A DNA stretch of 64,000 nt from Trichocoleus desertorum ATA4-8-CV12 (GCA_019358975.1 JAHHIL010000011.1:1-64000), one strand, 5' to 3'. Counted from the stretch's first letter, positions 25,535 through 35,151 are shown. Program-made: numbers and translations. The notes: generated from the sequence alone by a model not told the origin.

Positions 25535-27652
25535 TTAAGCATTGACAGAAGCAAAGTGATACGGACTCGTAAGCTTATCAAGCTGCTGCAACAATAAGCT
25601 AAGGAACAAACCCACATCTGTGACGACACCCACCGACTCGACAGAACCGCGATCGCTGAGTTTGGTGACGACAGCGGGGTTGATGTCCACGCACACCATC
25701 TTCACACCTGCGGGAGTCATGTTACCCACCCCGATCGAGTGCAGCATAGAAGACAGCATGAGAATTAGATCAGCTCCTTCGATTAGGCGAGCATAGTCGG
25801 CCTGAGCTTGCAGCAAATCCATCTGCGTATCGGGTAAAGGCCCATCATCACGAATCGAACCCGCTAGAGAGAATGGCACTCCGTTGCGGACGCACTCGTA
25901 CAATACGCCACTCGTCACCACGCCTTGCTCCACAGCTTGAGCAATGCTGCCACAGCGACGGATGGTATTGATCACCTTGAGATGATGGCGATGACCACCC
26001 CGCACCGAAACCCCTCGCTTCATATCCACACCCAAGGAGGTGCCCATCATAGATTGCTCAATGTCATGAACGGCGATCGCATTGCCACCCAACAGAGCTT
26101 GCACATATCCTTGGCGGATTAGATGGGCTAGATGCTCGCCTCCGCCTGTATGGATTACCACTGGCCCCGCTGTGACTACTACTTTGCCACCTTGGTCTCG
26201 AATCTTGCGTAACTCCCAGGCAATCTGCTCCACCACAAGCTCAACGCGACGTTCACTAGAAACACCTGCTCCCATGAAGCTAAACTCTTGCACATTACGC
26301 TGCTCGCGAGATTCTGTCTTCCGGATGGTACGAATCCCTTCCACGCCGACAACGACGCGATCGCCTACGGCCAAATCTCGCAGCAGTCTGCATTCCGCAA
26401 CTGGGCCTGTGGGAGTTGAATGCAACACGATCGCCGCATCCATCCGCTGTTTTTGTACCTTCACCCACTGGCACTCCACTCGCACTTCTGTGGGGTAAAT
26501 CGTGGTGACATAAAAGTCATCAGGAGATACTCCCGCTTGAGTCACCACTTCAAAGTTGATATCACAGGCTTCTTGTGGAGGTGGCACAGCGCCCAGATCA
26601 ATCAACTGCGTCATGATTGTTTCCATGACTTCATGGGAGGGAGCCGACACTTTCACTTCCGCCGAAGAAGTGCTTTGGCGCTGTTCACCCAAGTTGAAGT
26701 TGAGCACTTGGAAGCTACCGCCTGCTTCCACAATTAAATCTAGGGCGCGATTGATCAAGCCAGAATCGAGTAAGTGACCGTCTATGCGAATCACACGGCT
26801 CTCTACCGTGGCACGGGCATGAACTTCAACTCGGACAGGTTCGGTGACACGTAGGGTTAAGCACTTGGCTGCCCCCCCCGCTTTGAGAAACTCAGTTAGT
26901 GGTGTTTCCAGCACTTCAAAGCCTTTATCAGCCAGACGTTGTTTTAGGCCATCACTGGCTTTGTTCAAGATCACTCTGTGATCTACATTCACCGCGTTGC
27001 AAGCGAAATTCACAGCATCGGCTTCAGCAAGAGGAATCCGCTTCTCCTCAGGCACCCGCATTTCAATCACACGGTTGGAATAAGCGTCAAAGGCAGGGGG
27101 ATAGTAGAGCAAATAGCCTTGGCTGAGCGGGCAGAAGCAAGTATCGAGGTGATAGAAGCGCTCATCCATGAGGCGCAGCGACAGCACTTCAATGTCTAAC
27201 CACTTGGCTAAATAAGGATGGGAATCGAGTTCGGAGCGGAACCCATACCCCGCCCACAACCAGCGCCCCTCGCGATCGAGTAAGGCATCTCCTGCTCCCT
27301 CGAACGGCAGTTCTTTCGGCAATTCATGGACAGTGTACCCCTTCTCGATAAACCACTGCTTGAAGAAGGGTTCTTCAGCTTGCCGTTCTTTATGAAAAAA
27401 GCGACTTAAGACCACAGTGTCACCTAAGACCAAACCCGCATTGGCCGTAAACACTATGTCTGGAACCCCGATCTGAGGCTGAATCAAATCGACGATCGCG
27501 TATTCTTTGATTAGATGAAATAGGTGCTCCCACTGGTCGGCAGCGCGATCGCGAGAGGAGCGGTGAACATTTCCTTCCATCCAAGGATTAATTACATAGT
27601 CCACCTCGTAGTGATCTGGTGAACACATCAAGAAACGAATTGAGGAAGCCAT
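25535..27652 (-). CDS. agrE: Arginine dihydrolase/ornithine cyclodeaminase-type AgrE (ArgZ)
   Basis: 705 aa, the family's usual length. The N-terminal domain (about 1-280) is an arginine-guanidine-removing fold with FTANAGLV, EGAGDALLD, HLDTCFCPL and the nucleophile Cys264 in GGAAKCLTLRV. It converts arginine to ornithine, CO2 and two ammonia. The C-terminal part has a LOR/SDH-like segment and a Rossmann-type nucleotide-binding ornithine cyclodeaminase-like region (VVVTAGPVVIHTGGGEHLAHLI, SMMGTSLG), which can turn ornithine into proline. In cyanobacteria the enzyme degrades arginine derived from cyanophycin and supports an ornithine-ammonia cycle. No cyanophycin gene is in this window. Confidence 0.93.
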   Translation of the reverse strand: MASSIRFLMCSPDHYEVDYVINPWMEGNVHRSSRDRAADQWEHLFHLIKEYAIVDLIQPQIGVPDIVFTANAGLVLGDTVVLSRFFHKERQAEEPFFKQWFIEKGYTVHELPKELPFEGAGDALLDREGRWLWAGYGFRSELDSHPYLAKWLDIEVLSLRLMDERFYHLDTCFCPLSQGYLLYYPPAFDAYSNRVIEMRVPEEKRIPLAEADAVNFACNAVNVDHRVILNKASDGLKQRLADKGFEVLETPLTEFLKAGGAAKCLTLRVTEPVRVEVHARATVESRVIRIDGHLLDSGLINRALDLIVEAGGSFQVLNFNLGEQRQSTSSAEVKVSAPSHEVMETIMTQLIDLGAVPPPQEACDINFEVVTQAGVSPDDFYVTTIYPTEVRVECQWVKVQKQRMDAAIVLHSTPTGPVAECRLLRDLAVGDRVVVGVEGIRTIRKTESREQRNVQEFSFMGAGVSSERRVELVVEQIAWELRKIRDQGGKVVVTAGPVVIHTGGGEHLAHLIRQGYVQALLGGNAIAVHDIEQSMMGTSLGVDMKRGVSVRGGHRHHLKVINTIRRCGSIAQAVEQGVVTSGVLYECVRNGVPFSLAGSIRDDGPLPDTQMDLLQAQADYARLIEGADLILMLSSMLHSIGVGNMTPAGVKMVCVDINPAVVTKLSDRGSVESVGVVTDVGLFLSLLLQQLDKLTSPYHFASVNA

Positions 27653-27900
27653 AAATCCAAAGCTCGAATGAGGAATTGACGCAAAACTTTGACGAGCACA
27701 AACACAAGTGCAGACAACGAAAAAACTTGGTAAAACTTGCGGTGGGACAACGCCTCTTATTTAGTCTCTGATTGCTAGTAGCAACGAGGCTGGAGTCTAT
27801 CTTACTGACTCCTACGACCTCAGGTATTGACAGAAAAGCCAACCTTGTAATAGGTTCCTGACTTTCTGACTGTTTCTTTCTCCAGCCTAGATCATTAAAA

Positions 27901-28218
27901 GTGTCTGTCTACAACCGTATTTATGCGATCGTGCGTCAAATTCCTACCGGAAAAGTTGCTACTTATGGCCAGGTAGCTGAGTTAGCGGAGTTATATGGCA
28001 AAGCTCGTTTGGTGGGATACGCGCTTTACCGAGTTGATAAAAATTCAGATATCCCTTGGCATCGCGTGATTAATGCCAAAGGTGAAGTGTCAGAATCACC
28101 CCTACGTTTGGGTTCTGACCACGTACAGCGATCGCTCTTAGAAGCAGAAGGCATTCAATTTAGCGCCGAAGGAAAGATTAATTTACGGGAATATCTGTGG
28201 CGACCCACCGTAATCTAA
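27901..28218 (+). CDS. Alkyltransferase-like (ATL) protein of the MGMT family
   Basis: 105 aa, GTG start. It consists only of the DNA-binding domain of O6-alkylguanine-DNA methyltransferase (IPTGKVATYGQVAELA). The alkyl-acceptor motif PCHRV is replaced by PWHRV with Trp53, so it cannot take up an alkyl group. ATL proteins bind O6-alkylguanine and hand the lesion to nucleotide excision repair. The start is the one that gives the family's usual length. Its 3' end overlaps the next, convergent gene by 4 bp. Confidence 0.88.
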   Translation: MSVYNRIYAIVRQIPTGKVATYGQVAELAELYGKARLVGYALYRVDKNSDIPWHRVINAKGEVSESPLRLGSDHVQRSLLEAEGIQFSAEGKINLREYLWRPTVI

Positions 28219-28520
28219 CAACGTCGGTACTGGGCAGGCAGAATTGATGACTTTTCAGGTTGAGTTAAAGTTGGCTGATGCAGCGATCGCAGTTCCTTCC
28301 AGACGTTGTAGCCGCTGTCGGAGTCAGTAATGACAATTTGCTGGTGGTACTCTGATAACCCGTAAGCCAAAGCGTAAGCCTGGTTTTGGCAGGCTATTGG
28401 AAATGAAGCGACATAGCTATACAACTGCCCCCCGCTTCGCATTCCTTGTCTCAGACAACCATCAGGGCCCACGAAGGTAAAGTAATGAATTAGAGTTTCA
28501 GAAATCGTCAGTGGAGACAT
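28215..28520 (-). CDS. Hypothetical protein
   Basis: 101 aa. No recognised domain, signal or membrane segment. The sequence reads like a beta-rich short soluble protein (FVGPDGCLRQGMRSGG, QIVITDSDSGYNVW). It overlaps the ATL gene by 4 bp tail to tail. Codon use is like that of neighbours. Reality is probable but not certain. Confidence 0.5.
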   Translation of the reverse strand: MSPLTISETLIHYFTFVGPDGCLRQGMRSGGQLYSYVASFPIACQNQAYALAYGLSEYHQQIVITDSDSGYNVWKELRSLHQPTLTQPEKSSILPAQYRRC

Positions 28521-28650
28521 GAGAGTGTGAGATGCACGCTTAAGGGCAGTTTAAGCAAACGCCTCTGGCTCTACAAGTAGACTCCTACAAGATTCATGAT
28601 CTCTTGATTCAACTGACGTGAGTGTTAGAGATATCTAAACCAACAAAAAC

Positions 28651-28684
28651 GCGATCGCCTGTGATTGAACCAGAGAGCGATCGC
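28651..28684 (-). terminator. HIP1-built terminator of purM
   Basis: Two GCGATCGC octamers (28651-28658 and 28677-28684) form an 8-bp stem. Read on the minus strand, the stem is followed by GTTTTTGTTGG. It lies about 40 bp past the purM stop. Confidence 0.65.
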
Positions 28685-28724
28685 ATTTTGTCTTTATATA
28701 TTTAGTGCAATTTACCAGCAGCGG

Positions 28725-29753
28725 TTATTCTGGCAACCCAGTTAGTTCACCAGCACCCGTCACAACTTCCCCAATCGCATAAGCTGCCAGGTTCTGCGAG
28801 GTAAACCACTGGATCGTCTGCTCAGCTTGCTCAGGCGGCACAATCACTACCAAGCCAATCCCCATGTTGAACGTATTAAACATGGCGACCTCGCTGACTT
28901 CTCCAGTAGTCGCCAACCACTGAAACACAGGTAAAACAGGCCAACGGCTGGGGTCGAGATAAACAGCTTGACCTTCGCCTAAACATCGGGGGAGATTTTC
29001 TGGCAAGCCGCCGCCCGTAATGTGAGCCAAACCATGAATTGTCAGTCCAGCCTGTCGTGCCGCCAATACGGGTTTGACATAGATCTGGGTCGGGGTGAGC
29101 AATGCCTCTGCTAAAGTTTGTCCCCCTAATAGTTCCGGACGGTCATCCCAGCTAAAGCCGCGATCGCTAATGATTTTGCGCACCAAGCTAAAACCGTTGC
29201 TGTGCACTCCTTGGCTAGCCAAGCCGATCGCCACATCCCCAATTTGGACTTGCGAGCCATCTAGCAGTTGGCTTTTCTCCACCACACCGACACAAAAGCC
29301 TGCCAAATCATAGTCTCCTGGCTGGTAAAAACCTGGCATTTCTGCGGTTTCTCCTCCCAATAAGGCGCATCCCGCTTGACGGCAACCTTCACTAACGCCA
29401 GACACCACCTGAGCTAACTGCTCTGGCTCTAAATGCCCTGTGGCTAAATAATCCAGAAAAAATAGCGGTTCGGCTCCAGAAGTCAGCACATCATTGACAC
29501 ACATCGCCACCAAGTCAATCCCGACCGTATCGTGACGATTTGCCACCTGAGCAATCTTTAATTTAGTGCCAACCCCATCTGTGCCAGACACCAAAATCGG
29601 CTCATGATAACCTGCCGGAATTTGAAATAAACCGCTGAAACCACCAAATTTTCCTAGTACACCCGGTCGATAAGTACTCTCGACCATGCCGCGAATTTGC
29701 TGCACAAAGGCTCGGCCTGCTTCGACATCAACCCCAGCTTCTCGATAATCCAT
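28725..29753 (-). CDS. purM: Phosphoribosylformylglycinamidine cyclo-ligase
   Basis: 342 aa, normal length. It closes the imidazole ring in purine synthesis, turning formylglycinamidine ribonucleotide into AIR with ATP. Visible family motifs are [38 protein letters not shown] and [13 protein letters not shown]. It stands alone. A paired-HIP1 hairpin lies 57-90 bp upstream of its start. Confidence 0.97.
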   Translation of the reverse strand: MDYREAGVDVEAGRAFVQQIRGMVESTYRPGVLGKFGGFSGLFQIPAGYHEPILVSGTDGVGTKLKIAQVANRHDTVGIDLVAMCVNDVLTSGAEPLFFLDYLATGHLEPEQLAQVVSGVSEGCRQAGCALLGGETAEMPGFYQPGDYDLAGFCVGVVEKSQLLDGSQVQIGDVAIGLASQGVHSNGFSLVRKIISDRGFSWDDRPELLGGQTLAEALLTPTQIYVKPVLAARQAGLTIHGLAHITGGGLPENLPRCLGEGQAVYLDPSRWPVLPVFQWLATTGEVSEVAMFNTFNMGIGLVVIVPPEQAEQTIQWFTSQNLAAYAIGEVVTGAGELTGLPE

Positions 29754-30174
29754 GAAACGACGTACTTCTCGTGCTAGTTGCAGGATGTATTCTACTCGCC
29801 ATTGGTCTTGCGATCGCAGGCTGAAATGAAATTCTGCGATCGCTTACCAGATACGAATTTGGGCAAAAAATAATTCACATCTAGCATGAAGTTTATGTAA
29901 ATTTTTGATGAAGCACCCTGAAATAGCTAAAAGACTGAAAGCCTTTTCTCCAGAGCATTCCAGCTACTTTTTCAATATAAAGTTTTAATAAAATTCTAGA
30001 CAGCCTCCGTAACACCCTGATCCCCAAGGCAAAAACTTCGTGTTACTCTGTTGCAGTTCCAAGACAGAAAATAAACACGGAACGAGTACGAGTTGCGCCG
30101 CTTAATTAAACCTGTTTTTTACGGCTGATTTGCAACCATCGAGCTCGGCTTTCCAATGCCCTTTACATGGATTT
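29754..30174. other. Intergenic region between purM and the RlpA-like gene
   Basis: About 420 bp, AT-rich in the second half, where both divergent promoters should lie. The only structure seen is a pair of HIP1 sites, GCGATCGCAG (29810-29819) and CTGCGATCGC (29834-29843), which form a perfect 10-bp hairpin with a 14-nt loop in the purM leader. Confidence 0.55.
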
Positions 30175-31353
30175 ATGAATCAACGATTTCGGAGTCGTGT
30201 CACTGTTGCCCTGTTGGTAGCTGCTTTATCTCCCTCTCTACCAGGTTCCGCTGGAGCGATCGAGCTTAGTCCTAAAAACAGCTCTGCTGCTAGCCAGCCA
30301 ACCTTACTAAACCAGCAGGCAGAGAAGCAATCTGCGATTAAACTAGCACAGTCACAACCCACTCAAGCGACAGAAGTAGTCAAAGTTGGAGAACGCCAAT
30401 CTTCAACCCCAAACAAAAATACGCTGATCGCAAAAATTCAAGCCCATGAAGTGGCAGGTCGCAAAGCTGCAACGCTTTATGTCCGAGACATTCCTGTTTT
30501 GACCTTTTTAGCCACGACCAAAACCCCAGCAGATTACGAAGCTGACGAGCACAACAAAAGTTTAGCGATCGCCAATCCAGTCAAAGTAGCGAGTCGCCAA
30601 GCAATATCTGTAGAAGCTGAAACAGTCAAACAGAGTGGGGGCACCAAGACAGGCGCGATCGCTACTACCTCAACTTTCAACAACACTCCCCTAGACAACG
30701 CCGACGATCCCCTATGGCGCGCCACCGCCGTTGCTGCTCAGATTAATCAAATGAGCTGGAATGGGTTAGATGCCGACAAGATTACTGTTAACTGGGACGC
30801 TAAACCTAGTGCTACAGGCGCACCCGGCGATCGCTATTTGATCAAAGCCAACGGCAATATCTTAGTTACGCTGGATACCACCACTACCCTGCCAGATACC
30901 ACCCGTGACTTGGCTAACGATGCGCTCCAAGCCACCAACCGCTTACGACGCCTGCTGGGTAATGCCGTTCCTTTGCGAGAAGTTTCGGGTCGCCCAGTTA
31001 AGCGAGAGCAAACGATCGCAGTCGGCTCAGTCAAGTTTCACGTCAAGGGATGGGCGTCTTGGTATGGCCCTGGTTTCAATGGCAATCGCAGTGCCAGCGG
31101 CGAAATCTTCAACCAAAATGCTCTCACAGCAGCCCATCGTGACCTCCCTTTTGGCACTAAAGTGCGAGTCACCAATCTCGACAATGGCCGCTCGGTCGTG
31201 GTACGCATTAACGATCGCGGCCCTTACGCGTTCGATCGCGTCATTGATCTCTCTGCTGCGGCGGCTCAGGTTCTAGGTTTGATTCACAGTGGTGTGGCTC
31301 CAGTGCGTCTTGATGTGATGGATACCCAAAGAACTGTCACAGCTAGCAATTAA
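30175..31353 (+). CDS. RlpA-like septal ring protein
   Basis: 392 aa from the ATG at 30175. A TTG fifteen codons upstream is open, but the ATG gives a clean signal peptide (VTVALLVAALSPSLPGSAGA). The middle (about 30-290) is low in motifs. The C-terminal double-psi beta-barrel (about 300-385) has GWASWYGPGFNGNRSASGE, NALTAAHRDLPFGT and VRINDRGPYAFDRVIDLS, in which the catalytic-type Asp of RlpA lies. RlpA enzymes cut peptidoglycan strands lacking stem peptides and act at the division septum in other bacteria. No SPOR domain is seen, and whether it cuts glycan is not shown. Confidence 0.85.
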   Translation: MNQRFRSRVTVALLVAALSPSLPGSAGAIELSPKNSSAASQPTLLNQQAEKQSAIKLAQSQPTQATEVVKVGERQSSTPNKNTLIAKIQAHEVAGRKAATLYVRDIPVLTFLATTKTPADYEADEHNKSLAIANPVKVASRQAISVEAETVKQSGGTKTGAIATTSTFNNTPLDNADDPLWRATAVAAQINQMSWNGLDADKITVNWDAKPSATGAPGDRYLIKANGNILVTLDTTTTLPDTTRDLANDALQATNRLRRLLGNAVPLREVSGRPVKREQTIAVGSVKFHVKGWASWYGPGFNGNRSASGEIFNQNALTAAHRDLPFGTKVRVTNLDNGRSVVVRINDRGPYAFDRVIDLSAAAAQVLGLIHSGVAPVRLDVMDTQRTVTASN

Positions 31354-31422
31354 ACTGACACAGACCGGAAATGAATTCCTAAACTAGTAGGCGGAGCTTT
31401 GGTAATCAACCTAGGGGGATTG

Positions 31423-33033
31423 GTGCGTCTGTTTACAACGGTAGCGGGATTGCGGTGCTATCTAGAGCTACATCGATCTCAGCAATATGCGTTGAAACGA
31501 GAACAGCCTATTAGCGATGCCTCGTCTCTGGCACCTGCGGCAACTGTGGGTTTAGTGCCAACTATGGGAGCTTTGCACCAAGGCCATTTGAGCCTGATCC
31601 AGCGGGCTCGTCAGGAAAATGCTCTCGTCGTTGTGAGCATCTTTGTCAATCCGTTGCAGTTTGGGCCTACGGAAGATTTCCAGCAGTATCCTCGTACCTT
31701 AGAAACAGACCAGAATCTATGTGAGCAAGCTGGAGTTGATGCCATCTTTGCGCCTACCGCTGAAGAGTTGTATGGCTCAGCCTACTCCCATCAGCAAGAA
31801 CTAGTCACTCAAGTTGTACCTCCCCAGTCTATGACTGCTACTTTGTGTGGTCGCGCTCGCTTGGGACACTTTCAAGGAGTGGCCACGGTAGTCACAAAGC
31901 TATTACAACTCGTTCAGCCCGATCGCGCCTATTTTGGCCGCAAAGATGCTCAACAACTGGCAATTATTCAGCGGCTCGTGCACGATTTGAATATTCCCGT
32001 CAAAGTTGTGGGTTGTCCGACGGTGCGGGAGGCAAGTGGATTGGCTCTCAGCTCTCGCAACCAGTACCTCTCCGAGCAGGAACGCGAACAAGCAGCGGCA
32101 ATATATCGAAGTTTGCAGCGGGCGAAACAACAATTTCAAACGGGTGAGAGAGACACGAGTGCACTAATTGATGCGGTCAAGGTAGAATTGGCAACTGTGC
32201 CGATCAAACCTGAATACATTGAATTAGTGCATCCCATGACGATGGCTCCCTTAGATAAAGTTGACGAAGCAGGATTGCTGGCGATCGCGGCCCGCTTAGG
32301 TTCAACTCGCTTGATTGACAATGTAGTTTTGCAAGACCGTCAGCCGATCGTAGCGATCGATGGCCCTGCGGGTGCAGGTAAATCGACGGTGACTCGTCAG
32401 ATTGCTCAGACGTTAGGGCTGCTTTATTTAGACACGGGAGCCATGTACCGAGCTTTGACTTGGCGGGTGCTGCAATCGGGGATTGGCATTCAAGATGAAC
32501 CCGCGATTGCAGAACTGGTGAGTAAGTGCGAAATTCAACTCGTACCAGGAGAAACTCCAGCAGAACCAGTCAGAGTCTGGATTGATCAGCAGGAAGTGAC
32601 AGAGGCCATTCGTGACCTGGAAGTCACTTCTAATGTCTCGGCGATCGCGGCTCAACCTGCCGTCCGTAAAGAACTGGTGAAGCAACAGCAGCGTTATGGC
32701 CGCAAAGGTGGCATTGCGATCGAGGGTCGTGATATTGGCACCCACGTTTTCCCTGATGCGGAACTTAAAATCTTTTTGACGGCTTCCGTGCAAGAACGCG
32801 CCCGTCGTCGCCAACAAGACCTGAAAAATCAAGGCAAGGGTGACATCAGCCTGGATGAACTAGAACGGCTGATTTATGAGCGCGATCGCAAGGACAGCAC
32901 CCGCACTTTAGCACCACTTCAAAAAGCAGTAGACGCGATCGAAATTAATACCGATGGTCTAACTATTTCAGAAGTGTGCGATCGAATTGTGGCACTCTAT
33001 CACGAGCGGGTTTCCACTGCTGCTAATACTTAA
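31423..33033 (+). CDS. panC/cmk: Bifunctional pantoate-beta-alanine ligase/cytidylate kinase
   Basis: 536 aa from GTG at 31423, with AGGGGG upstream; a TTG eight codons earlier is also open, but homologues begin at RLFTTVAGL. Residues about 1-285 are PanC, with VPTMGALHQGHLSLI, FVNPLQFGP, and GRARLGHFQGVATVVTKLL. Residues about 305-530 are Cmk, with the P-loop GPAGAGKST, GAMYRALTW and the DIGTHVFPDAELKIFLTAS motif. The first makes pantothenate from pantoate and beta-alanine with ATP; the second phosphorylates CMP and dCMP. The fusion is typical of cyanobacteria. Confidence 0.96.
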   Translation: MRLFTTVAGLRCYLELHRSQQYALKREQPISDASSLAPAATVGLVPTMGALHQGHLSLIQRARQENALVVVSIFVNPLQFGPTEDFQQYPRTLETDQNLCEQAGVDAIFAPTAEELYGSAYSHQQELVTQVVPPQSMTATLCGRARLGHFQGVATVVTKLLQLVQPDRAYFGRKDAQQLAIIQRLVHDLNIPVKVVGCPTVREASGLALSSRNQYLSEQEREQAAAIYRSLQRAKQQFQTGERDTSALIDAVKVELATVPIKPEYIELVHPMTMAPLDKVDEAGLLAIAARLGSTRLIDNVVLQDRQPIVAIDGPAGAGKSTVTRQIAQTLGLLYLDTGAMYRALTWRVLQSGIGIQDEPAIAELVSKCEIQLVPGETPAEPVRVWIDQQEVTEAIRDLEVTSNVSAIAAQPAVRKELVKQQQRYGRKGGIAIEGRDIGTHVFPDAELKIFLTASVQERARRRQQDLKNQGKGDISLDELERLIYERDRKDSTRTLAPLQKAVDAIEINTDGLTISEVCDRIVALYHERVSTAANT

Positions 33034-33160
33034 AATTGGCTACAAAAAATCAGCTTAGCAGAGTAATTTATTCAACTTTATTCAACCTTAATTTAGGAGG
33101 AGTGGCATGTATATTTGTTGCTCCTCTTTTTCATCTGTCGTATTGTTACGTTTACGGCTG

Positions 33161-33724
33161 CTATTCCAATAACCAACCAAACACATTTCCCACACTTAAA
33201 TTCAGCTCACTAGCAAAAGAGGGAACTGGAATTTTTTGCTCTGCTTCATCAAAAACTTCTGGTTGCTGCTTGGGAAGATAAACAAATACAGTTTGCTCGT
33301 CTGGATCGATCAGCCAACCCATTTGGGTTCCGTGATTGAGACAATGCAGAATATTTTTAGTGACTTTGGTTTGGCTTTGATCAGGTGAGAGAATTTCAAT
33401 TGTCCAATCTGGGGCGATCGCAAAGGTATTGGCAATTTCGCCATTCTCGTCACGAGGAATTCTTTCCCAAGTAAACACAGACACATCTGGAACAGTTGAG
33501 CGATCGCCAAATGTGCACCGTAACTCTGAGAAGGCTCGCGCAATCCGTCCGGGTTTCAAAACAGAATTAACAGTAGTAGAAAACTCAGTCTGAATCGTGC
33601 TGTGCTTACCCTGCGGCATCGGCTTCTGAATAATTTTCCCGTCGATATATTCGCTAGCAGGTTTGGTTTCTGGCAGCTTCAAAAACTTCTCTATAGTTAT
33701 CAGTTTTGCTGGAGTTTGTACCAT
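33161..33724 (-). CDS. Uma2 family endonuclease-like protein (DUF820)
   Basis: 187 aa. A PD-(D/E)XK-like fold: the start VQTPAKLITIEKFLKLPE, ASEYIDGKIIQKPMP, VPDVSVF, DWTIEILSPDQS and GTQMGWLIDPDEQTVFVY match Uma2 proteins, with Glu/Asp and a Ser in IEILSPD and the Asp of GWLIDP. Cyanobacteria carry many such genes, often near mobile DNA; their substrates are unknown. It is the first gene of an AT-rich islet. Confidence 0.88.
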   Translation of the reverse strand: MVQTPAKLITIEKFLKLPETKPASEYIDGKIIQKPMPQGKHSTIQTEFSTTVNSVLKPGRIARAFSELRCTFGDRSTVPDVSVFTWERIPRDENGEIANTFAIAPDWTIEILSPDQSQTKVTKNILHCLNHGTQMGWLIDPDEQTVFVYLPKQQPEVFDEAEQKIPVPSFASELNLSVGNVFGWLLE

Positions 33725-33788
33725 TGCAAATTATCTACAGAAGGAAATTATAGACTTTTTATTGAAAACCAATACACTAGGCTTAGCA

Positions 33789-34454
33789 TTAATCATCTTT
33801 GCTCAGTTCCTTATTATTAGCAGGAAGCCAAGACTGCTTAAAAATAAAAAGCCAGTCATACTGAAGAACTGGCAATAGTTCAATATCATTGGCAGTAAGC
33901 AGTAAAAAATAATTTTTAAATATTTCCTCAAAAATCGCAATATCATTATTTAGGTCTTGAAAAGTTCCATCGCTTGGAACTTTAGCTATTTTTTCATAAT
34001 GTGCAATTCTTCGATCAATGAGCCTTGAATGAACGTCTTTAATTTTTTCAAGGCGGTGCAAATCGAATTCTATAGACTCTTTAGGGAACAAATTTGAAGA
34101 CTCACCTGCAAGTTTGTTAAATATATTATTACCCAAACTCTGCATGTCTTTTGAGTAGAGAGTAAGGTGTCTTTTTCTTGTTAGCAATGTATTGTTAATT
34201 TGCAAATCACGCAAAAACTTTACAAGAGAAATAGAATCTGAGTGCTCATCTAGCTGCCTTCTAATTCCCATAAGCGTTGTGCACACATAATTCCTTGTAA
34301 GCCAGTCGTAGAAGATATTAGAGTTATTAATATCTGGGTTTGCAATTACAATTTCTCGTGTTTCTGCGTAAATATAATTTGACTGTATAAGTTTGGTTAT
34401 TTCTTGTCGAAGCACCTGTAGCCATTTATTCCACTTCTGAATTTTTTGCTCCAT
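33789..34454 (-). CDS. AbiU2/HEPN-like protein, tentative
   Basis: 221 aa. No strong family match by eye. It is helical, without signal or membrane segments. An N-terminal stretch CTTLMGIRRQLDEHSDSISL and a later LIDRRIAHYEKI resemble the two landmarks of the AbiU2-like HEPN proteins (an aromatic/RR-L-D helix, and an R...AH motif). HEPN proteins are often RNases in toxin and abortive-infection systems. The gene is clearly more AT-rich than its neighbours, as for acquired DNA. The assignment is an inference and should be treated as weak. Confidence 0.6.
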   Translation of the reverse strand: MEQKIQKWNKWLQVLRQEITKLIQSNYIYAETREIVIANPDINNSNIFYDWLTRNYVCTTLMGIRRQLDEHSDSISLVKFLRDLQINNTLLTRKRHLTLYSKDMQSLGNNIFNKLAGESSNLFPKESIEFDLHRLEKIKDVHSRLIDRRIAHYEKIAKVPSDGTFQDLNNDIAIFEEIFKNYFLLLTANDIELLPVLQYDWLFIFKQSWLPANNKELSKDD

Positions 34455-34537
34455 CTCATTAAAAAGTAATATATGAGTGATTGCATATCAAATCCTAACG
34501 TTCTGGTGCAACAATTTTCGTTAGCTCATCACAGAAC

Positions 34538-34924
34538 TCACCACAGGATTGTGACAGGGTAACTTCTAAAAGCACTGTCTTTCGTCACTACAGCTAGGTT
34601 CTCTGCCAAACTCTGAGCAATGATCAGCAGATCAAAAGGATCTTTGTGGTGAAAAGGTAGCTTGGCCAATTCATCTAGATGTTCTGGCTGTATTTCGAGT
34701 AACTCAATGGCATTTCTGTACACGTGACGCTTAACTAACTCTGTTAATGTAATTCCAAGTTCCAGTTTGCCAATACTCACCTTAATTGACATCTCCCAAA
34801 GAGTTGCAATGCTCAAAAATCTTTGGTTCCCTGGATCTTCGATCACATCCCTCGCTACATCACTGAGATTTGGATGGCCCTCAATAAACCATAAGAATGT
34901 ATGCGTATCGAGCAGGAACTTCAT
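34538..34924 (-). CDS. PIN-domain toxin (VapC-type)
   Basis: 128 aa. PIN-domain RNase: the N-terminus KFLLDTHTFLWF holds Asp6, TLWEMSIK holds Glu44, and FHHKDPFDLLIIAQS holds Asp95 and Asp98, the acidic set that binds magnesium. The KDPFD form is the common one for VapC of the type paired with Phd/YefM antitoxins. It starts within the 3' end of the upstream gene (4-bp overlap), the usual layout of toxin-antitoxin operons with the antitoxin first. Confidence 0.92.
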   Translation of the reverse strand: MKFLLDTHTFLWFIEGHPNLSDVARDVIEDPGNQRFLSIATLWEMSIKVSIGKLELGITLTELVKRHVYRNAIELLEIQPEHLDELAKLPFHHKDPFDLLIIAQSLAENLAVVTKDSAFRSYPVTILW

Positions 34925-35151
34925 GGACTGTATTCCTCAAAGCCCTCCAACGGCTCGTCAAAATCATCCGGCATTTTCACTAAGCCCTTAGCACTCCCAA
35001 ACTTAGGAGTAGTTTTGACTCCGCTAATCGGCACAATCTTGAAAGATGTCCCATCGTTACGGATGATAACGACTTCTTCCCCACATGCGGCTTCTTCAAT
35101 TAGCTCCGCCAGTCGAGTTTCAGCTTCTTTCAAGTGAACCTGATGCATCAT
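34921..35151 (-). CDS. Phd/YefM-family antitoxin
   Basis: 76 aa from the ATG at 35151 (an ATG follows directly). A longer frame reaches 35199 but homologues start at HQVHLKEAETRLAELIEEA. The DNA-binding N-terminal segment is followed by an acidic C-terminal tail (PDDFDEPLEGFEEYSP) that should wrap the toxin. It blocks the PIN-domain toxin and represses the operon. The pair overlaps by 4 bp, so translation is coupled. Confidence 0.88.
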   Translation of the reverse strand: MMHQVHLKEAETRLAELIEEAACGEEVVIIRNDGTSFKIVPISGVKTTPKFGSAKGLVKMPDDFDEPLEGFEEYSP

